The translations under genes were made by a program, and so were the position numbers. A DNA stretch of 64,000 nucleotides from Halorubrum sp. BOL3-1 (GTDB lineage: Archaea; Halobacteriota; Halobacteria; Halobacteriales; Haloferacaceae), in assembly GCF_004114375.1 (NCBI RefSeq), contig NZ_CP034692.1, forward strand, positions 2,418,001-2,482,000, given 5' to 3'. Each line of letters opens with the position of its first letter. The first letter of the stretch is position 1. Below are positions 44,753 through 51,844 of this stretch, piece after piece. The notes beneath the pieces were generated by a model that worked only from the letters and a program-made list of their open reading frames with translations, was not told where the DNA came from and searched no databases.

Positions 44753-45857
44753 GTGATCGTCATAATATTTGAATAGATAGGAAGCGATCTATCCATGATT
44801 CTGCGAAGCTTATCCGATCGGCGTAGTCGTGAAAGACCGAACAGATCAGTTCTCGATACCTTTCAAGATCTGACGCGTCAAGCGGTGAGAGATCACGTTT
44901 TACGCTTTTCCAGATCTGTTCGATCGGATTGAGATCCGGCGAATACCGCGGCAGTGCTACTCTGTGTAGATCGTGTTTATTTACTACCTTATCGACATAC
45001 TCGGCAAAGTGAGACGAAAAGTTATCGCAGATGAGTATGATCGGTTGATCTGAGTTCTTCTCACGTATCTTGAGGGAAAAAATCGCCCACAGATTCCTTG
45101 CTCAGATCGTCTTTACACGAGACAACGCTGGTTCCGTTCAATGCGTAAAATCCGAAGACGACATCGTCAAAGTTCGCTGTCGGCGTCTCTTTTTTCAGGG
45201 TTGGTCGGCCGAAGCTCCACAGCCGCCGGCTGTTGTCTGTTGGACGAGGCCAGGCTTCGTCGAGAAACCCGACGACGACACCGCCGTCAGTCACTGTATC
45301 GTCGTCGAGGTCGTCGAGAGCGGCCTCGAGACGCTCTTCGAGTTGTTCTTCTGCGTCGTCAGGCCGATCTGGCGACTCTGGTCGCGGGATCGCATAATTT
45401 AATCCAAGTTTATTGAGAAGTCGCGATGTATGTCGCTGAGAGTATGATACATCGAACCCATCTTCGATGAGCTGTTGAACTTGATGGGTGGTAAGTGGTT
45501 GATGCTGTTTGAGGACCTCTTGAAGCCGGTCGCGTTGGTGCTCGTCAAGTTTTGGTGGGCGCCCGTCACCAGAATCTGGTCGAAGACCGCCCACAGCGTC
45601 GTTGTTCCAGCGATCAACCCAGCGGCTCGCGGTCGGCGTCGTGACGCCGACACGTGTCGCCGCTTCCGTGAGCGTATCACCGAGATAGATATTTTTGATC
45701 AGACATAATCGCCGGACGAGATAGGGTTCTTTGTCAGATTGAGCTTGATCGATCGCCTCATCGAGTTCCTCTTCACTCAGATGTTCGAGGTAATCTTTTG
45801 ATGGTCCAGGCATAGTTCATACTCATACTCCAACATTACAAATTCTTCGACTATCAC
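44753..45857 (-). mobile_element. IS630-family insertion sequence
   Basis: A 1105-bp element. The ends are inverted: left TAGTGATCGTCATAATATTT, right (read inward) TAGTGATAGTCGAAGAATTT, with a further shared G. A TA dinucleotide flanks each end (44751-44752 and 45858-45859), which is the IS630/Tc1 target duplication. It encodes one transposase in two frames on the minus strand. The sequence on both sides joins to match repeat copy A. Confidence 0.9.
44760..45813 (-). pseudogene. IS630 transposase in two frames
   Basis: The first frame (45813-45061) encodes an N-terminal helix-turn-helix pair (EAATRVGVTTPTASRWVDRW), a linker and the first catalytic Asp in FLDEAWPRP, ending in GDFFPQDT. The second frame (about 45080-44760) continues with the second Asp in LICDNFSSH and the Glu in RYSPDLNPIEQIW. 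Joined they give about 350 residues, the normal IS630 size. The shift occurs at a run of six T (GATTTTTTCCC). One T fewer would restore a single frame. It may be a frameshift mutation or programmed +1 frameshifting. Confidence 0.8.
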
Positions 45858-45890
45858 TACCGGGCGCTCGGAGGCGCGCCACCGCAGAGA
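45858..45890 (+). repeat. GC-rich intergenic repeat, copy C, right part
   Basis: After the TA it reads CCGGGCGCTCGGAGGCGCGCC, matching the continuation of copy A (CCGGGCGCTC, then CACGCGCCACC). It is the severed end of copy C. Confidence 0.75.
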
Positions 45891-45934
45891 ATCGGGAATA
45901 GTGTCGGCGGTCCCTCGTTAGAGGGTTCGATCGC

Positions 45935-46813
45935 TCAGACGGGGAGGAAGCCGAGAATCGCCGGCAGCTCGCTCGGGTCCACCTGCGTGACGGTGACGTA
46001 CAGAACGGTGAACAGCACGGCGTTGTGAAGCCCGTGGAGCAGCGCTGGAACGACGAGGTTCCCGGTGTACTCGTACACCGCGCCGAACACGAGGCTCGGC
46101 ACGAAGAGGATCGAGACGGTCGTCAGCTGCGCGGAGACGCCGCCGGTCAGCGCGATCACGTGAATCGCGGCGAAGATGGCGGCCGAAAGGAGGATCGACG
46201 GGACCGCCGACAGCGACTCGCGGAGCCGCCCCTGAACGACGCCGCGGTAGAGGATCTCCTCGCAGGGACCGATGACGAGGAACGAGGCGGCGATGAACAG
46301 GGGGATGATCGACGGATTCCCCATCGCCAGCTCGGCGCTGCTGTTCGCCGCCGTCTCCGTGCCGAGCAGCCGGACGATCGTCGAGACCACGAGGACCGAG
46401 ATCAGGATGAGGACCCAGCTGCCGAGGACGATCCCGACCTCCTTGAGGCTCGGCACTCGCACACCGAGGTACGAGACGATCCCCTCCCGGTCGAAGCCGC
46501 GCCACGCGAGGTAGCCCATCGCGAGTCCCCCGAACGCGACGTACTGGCCGAATATCAGCGTGAGAACGACGCTTGCGGCGAGCGAGAGGCCGCCGACGGC
46601 GGCGTCGATCGCGAAGATCGCCACGCCGCTCACGAGCGCGATCACGGGGCCGAGGACGCCGAGCACGAGGGCGACCGCGACCGCGACTCCCGGCGACCCG
46701 TCGGTCGACCCGGGGCCGTCCGCGTCGCCGGAGACGGCGTCCGGATCGACGTCGTCGAACTCCTCTGAGACGCCGCCGTCCGGCGTCGGACCGCCGCTGG
46801 AGGGGTCTGTCAT
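45935..46813 (-). CDS. CPBP-family intramembrane metalloprotease
   Basis: A 292-residue protein with an acidic N-terminus (about 1-40) and seven to eight membrane helices. The CPBP (Abi/CAAX protease) motifs are CEEILYRGVVQGRL, a His in FAAIHV and HGLHNAV. Members cleave within membranes or process bacteriocin-like peptides; the haloarchaeal substrate is unknown. The start is ATG at 46813. It lies between the IS and the NUDIX gene. Confidence 0.88.
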   Translation of the reverse strand: MTDPSSGGPTPDGGVSEEFDDVDPDAVSGDADGPGSTDGSPGVAVAVALVLGVLGPVIALVSGVAIFAIDAAVGGLSLAASVVLTLIFGQYVAFGGLAMGYLAWRGFDREGIVSYLGVRVPSLKEVGIVLGSWVLILISVLVVSTIVRLLGTETAANSSAELAMGNPSIIPLFIAASFLVIGPCEEILYRGVVQGRLRESLSAVPSILLSAAIFAAIHVIALTGGVSAQLTTVSILFVPSLVFGAVYEYTGNLVVPALLHGLHNAVLFTVLYVTVTQVDPSELPAILGFLPV

Positions 46814-46895
46814 TGCCTCCGGTAGGACCCGCCCGGCAAAATGGTTGTCCGTGCCGGATCGCGGCCCGGTCCCGAGGCGGTCAGCCCGCTCTGGC

Positions 46896-47504
46896 TCAGC
46901 GACGGAGCAGTTCGTACCACAGCACCGCGGTGACGGCTCGGCCGTCGCGCAGGCCGTCGTCGACGACCGCGGCGAGTAAGTCGTCGTACGGGACCGTCGC
47001 GACCGAAATCGACTCGTTGTGGTCCAGCTCGCGCTCGGCGGTCGGCTCGCAGCCGGTCGCGAGCACGTGGTGGTGGACCGCGTTCGCCATCCCGTTCGTC
47101 GGCTCGACGGTCGTCAGCCGCTCGAAGGAATCGGCCTCGTATCCGGTCTCCTCGGCCAGCTCGCGGGCCGCGGCGCGCTCGATCCCCGCCTCCTCGTCCC
47201 CGTCTTCCGGCTCCATCGTCCCCGCGGGGATCCCGCGGTTCACCCGGCCGACGGCCTGCCGCCACTCGTCGATGACGACGACGTCGCCGTCGGGCGTCAG
47301 CGGAAGTACCACCACCGCGGGCGGCTCGTCGACGTAGTGGAACCCGTCGGTCTCGCCGTCCGGGAACCGCACCTCGTCCCGGCGCACGTCGAAGCCGGGG
47401 CAGGCGTAATCGACCGCGGAGTCGAGCGTCTCCCACGAGAGGTCGGCTGCGTCGTCGGCGTCGTCGGCGTCGGCGGGGTCGTCGAGGTCGTCGGCGTCGT
47501 CCAT
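46896..47504 (-). CDS. NUDIX hydrolase
   Basis: A 202-residue pyrophosphohydrolase. The NUDIX box is GIERAAARELAEETGYEADS with the REL-x-EE core. The preceding VVVIDEWRQAVGR and following region resemble ADP-ribose pyrophosphatases. An acidic N-terminal extension (residues 1-25, Asp/Ala) is present. I chose MDDADD at 47504; nine extra codons upstream are possible. Substrate unproven. Confidence 0.88.
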   Translation of the reverse strand: MDDADDLDDPADADDADDAADLSWETLDSAVDYACPGFDVRRDEVRFPDGETDGFHYVDEPPAVVVLPLTPDGDVVVIDEWRQAVGRVNRGIPAGTMEPEDGDEEAGIERAAARELAEETGYEADSFERLTTVEPTNGMANAVHHHVLATGCEPTAERELDHNESISVATVPYDDLLAAVVDDGLRDGRAVTAVLWYELLRR

Positions 47505-47552
47505 GGATCGCGGTCGTCGCTCGGGAGGCAAAACCCACTCGCTCGTTCGCGG

Positions 47553-48029
47553 TTACTCTCCCCGCGTTGTCGACGCCGCCGCCGACGCGCCCCGTCGCTC
47601 CCGGACGCGGTCGACCGCAACCGCGGCGAGGGTCCCGACGAGCCACGCGACCGTCCCGAAGACCAGCGCCTCGACGCCGAGGAAGACGAGGCCGTCGGGC
47701 GAGAGGAAGGCGGCCGCGCGCTCGACGAGGGACCGACCGGAGAGCCCGAGGAAGGAGTGGTTCGCGCTGTACCCGAGCAGCGCGGCGTAGACGGTGAGCC
47801 ACGCGGGGATCAGGCCGTCCCGTCGGTACGCGAGCGCGACGGCAGCGACGACGCCGAGCGCCGCGGCGTCGAACGGGACGAACACCACGCCGCCGGCGAT
47901 GGCGAAGACGCCGACCGCGTAGGCGGCGAAGACGACGGCGAAACACAGCGGCGGTGCGACGAGTCGGGCGGACGGACGCGACCGCTCCCGGCTCGATCCG
48001 AGGAGGGCCGCGCGGAGGGCGGAGGCCAT
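47553..48029 (-). CDS. Four-helix membrane protein of unknown function
   Basis: A 158-residue protein with membrane helices near residues 24-46, 52-66, 73-92 and 118-140. The chosen ATG (48029) gives a short basic N-terminus. The frame extends upstream only as antisense of dinB. It follows dinB after 46 bases on the same strand, so it may be co-transcribed. No family recognised. Confidence 0.6.
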   Translation of the reverse strand: MASALRAALLGSSRERSRPSARLVAPPLCFAVVFAAYAVGVFAIAGGVVFVPFDAAALGVVAAVALAYRRDGLIPAWLTVYAALLGYSANHSFLGLSGRSLVERAAAFLSPDGLVFLGVEALVFGTVAWLVGTLAAVAVDRVRERRGASAAASTTRGE

Positions 48030-48075
48030 GCGACGCCGTTCTCGGGCCGTCCGCATAAATCTCCTCTCGGCGAGG

Positions 48076-49473
48076 TCACGACCAGTCGCCGAGCGAGGCC
48101 TGCCCGTCGCCGGTCCGGCGCTGGTCGTCGCCGCTCCCGGTGGCGGCGTCCGCACCCTCGTCGCCGCGGTCCGGCGGGCCGCCGACCCAGTCGGTGAGCT
48201 TGCCGCCGTCGCCAGCGTCGTCTCCTCGGATTCGGTCGCCGTCGCCGTCCGGCTCGAACCCGCCGAGCGTCGCCTGGTCGGTCTCCGCGAAGTCGAGCTT
48301 GGAGACGCGGACGCCCAGTTTACGGACCCGGGTCTCGTCGAACTCACCGAGCAGGTCCAGCGCCACCTCCTCGACGAGGTCCGGGTCGTCGACGGGACCG
48401 GGGAGGCTCCGGGCGCGGGTGTTGACGTCGAACGGCGGTTCGACCGCCTTGATCCCGATGGTGCGGTACAGGCAGCCCCGCTCCCGGGCGCGGCGGGCCA
48501 CGTCGGCGGCCAGCGCCGACACCGTCTCCCGCTTCGTCGCCTCGTCGGCGGTCGTCGGCAGCGCCGACTCCCGCGAGAGGCTCTTCGGGAGGCCGGTCGG
48601 CGTCACCTCGCGATCGTCGTCGCCGGCGGCGCGCCGGGATAGCTCCGGGCCGCGCTCGCCGAGGGGCTCGGCGAGCCGGTCGCGGTCTGCGGTCGCCAGG
48701 TCGCCCGCGGTCTCGACCCCCAGCTCCGCCAGTTTCCCCTCGGTGACGGGACCGACCCCGTGGACGTCGGCGGTCGGCAGCGGCGCGAGGAACCCGGCGA
48801 CGGTCCCCGGCGGCACGACGACGAGGCCGTCCGGCTTGTCGGCGTCGCTGGCGACCTTCGCGGCCGACATGTTCGGCGCGACGCCGACGCTCGCCGGGAC
48901 CCCCGCCTCGCGCTCGATGCGCCCTTTGACGTGGCGGGCGTACCCCTCCGCGAGCGTCCGCGCTTCGGCGGGACCGGCCGCGCCGCTCGGCGGCGGGTCA
49001 GCAGGGTCGTCGCCGGCGACCGTCCACGCGGTCCGGTCGGTGACGTCGAGGTACGCCTCGTCGATGCTCACCTCCCGGCGGGTGTCGGCGCAGTCGCGCA
49101 GGACGGCCTTCACCTCGCTCGCGACGTCCTCGTAGAAGCCGAGGTCGACGGGGAGGTACCGGCCGGTCTCCTCGGGGTCGGGCGCGTCGGGGTCGTCGGG
49201 GTCCGCGTCGGCGCGGCGGGGGAGCAGCTCTAAGGCCTCGGAGATCGGCATCGCGCTGTCGACGCCGAACGCTCGCGCCTCGTAGCTCGCGGTCGCGACC
49301 GCGCCGACCGACTCGCCCGGCTCGTACCCCATGCCGACCACGACGGGTTCGCCCGCGAGGTCGGGACGGCGCAGCCGCTCGCAGGAGGCGTAAAAGCAGT
49401 CCATGTCGACGTGACAGACGACCCGATCGGGCCCGTCGTCTCTCTCGTCGTGAGTGAATTTGTCCAACGACAT
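48076..49473 (-). CDS. dinB: DNA polymerase IV with element-derived 5' end
   Basis: A 465-residue Y-family polymerase for translesion synthesis. Catalytic residues are visible in CHVDMDCFYA (D23, D25) and SIDEAYLDVT. It has helix-hairpin-helix sequence (ADVHGVGPVTEGKLAELG), a little-finger domain, a long acidic tail and a PIP-like end QASLGDW. From residue 19 on the gene is chromosomal. The first 18 codons (MSLDKFTHDERDDGPDRV) come from the integrated element and replace the original MTGGRNAARETL...DERDDAPDRV start, now stranded at 56589. The frame is intact, so the enzyme is probably still made, but from an element-borne start. Confidence 0.93.
   Translation of the reverse strand: MSLDKFTHDERDDGPDRVVCHVDMDCFYASCERLRRPDLAGEPVVVGMGYEPGESVGAVATASYEARAFGVDSAMPISEALELLPRRADADPDDPDAPDPEETGRYLPVDLGFYEDVASEVKAVLRDCADTRREVSIDEAYLDVTDRTAWTVAGDDPADPPPSGAAGPAEARTLAEGYARHVKGRIEREAGVPASVGVAPNMSAAKVASDADKPDGLVVVPPGTVAGFLAPLPTADVHGVGPVTEGKLAELGVETAGDLATADRDRLAEPLGERGPELSRRAAGDDDREVTPTGLPKSLSRESALPTTADEATKRETVSALAADVARRARERGCLYRTIGIKAVEPPFDVNTRARSLPGPVDDPDLVEEVALDLLGEFDETRVRKLGVRVSKLDFAETDQATLGGFEPDGDGDRIRGDDAGDGGKLTDWVGGPPDRGDEGADAATGSGDDQRRTGDGQASLGDWS
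49333..49419. other. Left attachment repeat (att) within dinB
   Basis: An 87-bp sequence identical to 56425-56511. It encodes VCHVDMDCFYAS through GEPVVVG of polymerase IV. Beyond it, toward the element, a further 31 bases match the chromosomal version with five differences, and the encoded peptide DERDD-x-PDRV is kept. Confidence 0.92.
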
Positions 49474-49480
49474 GGATTCA

Positions 49481-49486
49481 CTCCCC
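49481..49486 (-). promoter_or_regulatory. Element-borne ribosome-binding site for dinB
   Basis: On the minus strand GGGGAG lies seven bases before the new dinB ATG (49473). It belongs to the inserted element, not to the original gene. Confidence 0.55.
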
Positions 49487-49591
49487 GTTCATCACCTCCG
49501 TATCGGTGGTCGGACGGGATAAGGGTGCGCCACCCACGATGGAAGTGGAACAGACGCCCCGTTCGTCGGCTCCCTGGCTTCGGAACACCCA

Positions 49592-50623
49592 ATGTCCAAG
49601 TTAGAACCCATCACGCCACGGGACGCATTAGAACTGTATTGCGACGACATGGAGGGGGAACTATCCCCAAACTCCGTCCGACAGAAACGGTATCAACTCT
49701 CCAAGTTCGTTGAGTGGTGCGAGGGAATAAACGCCGACGACCCACGGATTGAGAACCTCAATAATATCACGGGCAGAGACTTCACCCGCTTCAAGAATTG
49801 GCGTAGCGAGGGGATCAACAAAGTCACGCTGCGGACGAATCTCTCGGCGCTACGGTCGTTCATGCGCTTTTGCGTCTCCGTTGATGGTGTTGACCCTGTA
49901 ATCCCTCAGAAGATCAACGTGCCGACGTTAGATACCTCTGAGAACCACAACAGCGAACACATTAGCGCCGATGAAGCAACGGAGATTCTGAGCTACCTGA
50001 ATCAATTTGAGTATGCGTCAATGGATCATGTGCTGTTCAAGCTCCAATGGACCACTTCCATGCGAATGAGTGGGTTACACAGTCTCGATGTCGGGGATGT
50101 CGACGCCGCAGAGAGGACGCTTTCAGTCGTCCACCGCCCCGATCAGGGAAGCCGACTGAAGAACGCCGACGACGGCGAACGTGTCGTGACAGTCGACGCA
50201 GAGACGGCGAGAGTCGTCGCTGATTACATCGAACACAAGCGGACACCCGTTGAGGACGACCACGGTCGTCGCCCACTGTTCTGTTCACGATACGGGCGTA
50301 TGTCGAAACAGAACCTCAATAAGCGGATCTACCGTGTTACGTCTCCCTGCTATACGTCTCGGGGATGTCCGTCCGACAAAGACCCACAACAGTGCGAACA
50401 CGCAGGCTCCTATGACAACTACGTTACCTGTCCGCACAATATCCGCCCCCACGCGATTCGGGGCGGGAGCATTACGTACTGGTTACGCAACGACGTTCCG
50501 AAGCAAGCAGTCGGAGATCGGGTTAACGCTTCGATGAAAACCCTATCACGGCATTACGACGAGCGGAGTGAACAGGAAAAGGCGGAACAGAGACGGGACT
50601 TCTTCGAGAACGACGAGACGTAA
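49592..50623 (+). CDS. Tyrosine recombinase (XerC/D-like integrase)
   Basis: A 343-residue recombinase. The N-terminal SAM-like core-binding domain covers about residues 8-110, with LYCDDMEGELSPNSVRQKRY. The catalytic domain has Arg in SMRMSGLHSLD, a Lys in SRLKNADDGE, HAIR (HxxR) and the nucleophile Tyr in SRHYDERS. A cysteine cluster (CYTSRGC, QQC, TCPH) just before the HxxR box is typical of one haloarchaeal integrase family and may bind metal. It lies 172 bases inside the left repeat, the usual integrase position. A T-rich run follows its stop. Confidence 0.93.
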   Translation: MSKLEPITPRDALELYCDDMEGELSPNSVRQKRYQLSKFVEWCEGINADDPRIENLNNITGRDFTRFKNWRSEGINKVTLRTNLSALRSFMRFCVSVDGVDPVIPQKINVPTLDTSENHNSEHISADEATEILSYLNQFEYASMDHVLFKLQWTTSMRMSGLHSLDVGDVDAAERTLSVVHRPDQGSRLKNADDGERVVTVDAETARVVADYIEHKRTPVEDDHGRRPLFCSRYGRMSKQNLNKRIYRVTSPCYTSRGCPSDKDPQQCEHAGSYDNYVTCPHNIRPHAIRGGSITYWLRNDVPKQAVGDRVNASMKTLSRHYDERSEQEKAEQRRDFFENDET

Positions 50624-51350
50624 CGCAGATATACTTTTTCTTAGTATAATAGATATACATACGCATACTTACTATACTCTGACGGGGTGAATTTCCCCCT
50701 CTCTCTGTAACCCAACAGACGGCCTCTCAACGGTTTCTCACCGAGAGGATGGATACCCCTTGGAGCCGAATCAAGCCGCTCTATGACCGCTCTGAGACGC
50801 CACAGAGACAAGAATATGGCTCCACAGAGATACCACGGAACGGCTTGGTTCATCGTTGCTTCGATACTCCGTGAATCACCGAAACCACCAGACTCCAAAG
50901 GTATCCATATAGACCGTCTGAGTGTAATTCTAAGCCGTTTTTGTCACGAGATGATTAATACCATTTAGAGACAATTCAAATCGATTCTGACGGCACACAG
51001 ATGGTATATGATTAATTCTGAGACTACTCTGTGACTGACCGAGAGAGTTGAACCGAGACTCGGGGAGTGTGTGAACTGTTCTCAATCTGCGACGCTAATA
51101 GAAATATCCGCTCTGTCACAGCAGTAGGTGTAAGGTTACGCCTCCGTTCCTCGATTGGTCCCCCCCACTCGGTAGTTGTAGTAACAAGTAACTACAACAT
51201 ACCTTCGAGGGGGACACAATCTGCGGTACTCGGCGGTAACCGTTATAGAGAAATCCTCTATGGGATTGTCGTGGAGGGGGTGTCGTTGGTGAGGGTAACT
51301 CGGTGGGGAGGGATACCCGATAGGAGTAAATCACGGAGAGGGGTTCTCTC
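50624..51350. other. Gene-free part of the element
   Basis: About 730 AT-rich bases with only short frames and no recognisable protein. A run CTTTTTCTT (50633-50641) may end the integrase transcript. A 41-codon frame starting near the ATG at 50750 (MDTPWSRIKPLYDRS) is possible but unsupported. It contains the palindrome at 51175-51198. A replication origin or regulatory region would fit this place, but no repeat array is seen. Confidence 0.35.
51175..51198. repeat. Near-perfect 24-bp palindrome in the element
   Basis: The arms GTTGTAGTAAC (51175-51185) and GTAACTACAAC (51188-51198) are complementary at ten of eleven positions, around AA. It is about 150 bases before the small ORF at 51351. 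It could be an operator, origin or recombinase accessory site. Confidence 0.6.
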
Positions 51351-51536
51351 GTGACAAATTCTGCGTTAGAAGCCGTCGTAATTTTATTACTCGTGGAAAT
51401 GCTATATGTTGATATGCTGTCGGAAACTGAGGAGATCGCGTTCCAAGCGGCTCGAGATATGGGAGCCGTTGTCACAAAACACGAAGCCCGTCGTCGGCTC
51501 GACCGTGCCGAAGCAGACAATATATATGAAAACTGA
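51351..51536 (+). CDS. Small protein of the element
   Basis: A 61-codon frame starting with GTG. Alternative ATG starts inside give about 46 residues (MLYVDMLSETEEI). The C-terminal part is amphipathic and charged (ARDMGAVVTKHEARRRLDRAEADN). It could be a small regulator, but there is no family match and the start is uncertain. Confidence 0.4.
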   Translation: MTNSALEAVVILLLVEMLYVDMLSETEEIAFQAARDMGAVVTKHEARRRLDRAEADNIYEN

Positions 51537-51844
51537 TAGTCTAATAAAATCTGATATATTTTCAGTATGAGAACGGGGATAGTACGGGGCGTAGTGTAGC
51601 CCCCAGTGTAGCCCCGTGAGGGGCGGGTGTCCGTGGCCGTAGGCCCCAGTATGGCTCGCCCATGGGTGTCGGTGAGGTGGTCGCGTATGCCCGCCTATGG
51701 GGTTGGCCTGTCAAAGTGAATAGACCGAGATCACAGGAAAGTCGGGACAGGGGGTACGCCGTTCGTCTCCATTGTCGTCGTCGCCCACGCGCTATGTGAG
51801 CGATTAAAACGAATAGACGAAAGTTCCGCTGGATCGGGGGCAGA
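51537..51844. other. Gene-free stretch with a GNRA hairpin
   Basis: About 300 bases between the small ORF and the 3' end of the nuclease gene. A direct repeat AGTGTAGCCCC occurs twice (near 51593 and 51605). The second copy forms a hairpin GCCCC-GTGA-GGGGC (51611-51624). It may be a terminator region for the converging genes or part of a structured RNA. I see no protein gene. Confidence 0.4.

Noticed and set aside
49333-49419. tRNA gene as integration target
   Set aside because: The repeat is dinB coding sequence; no tRNA cloverleaf or anticodon arm can be drawn there.
50641-50968. Overlapping 61-85 codon frames in the element
   Set aside because: They lie opposite each other, lack ribosome sites and show no conserved pattern.
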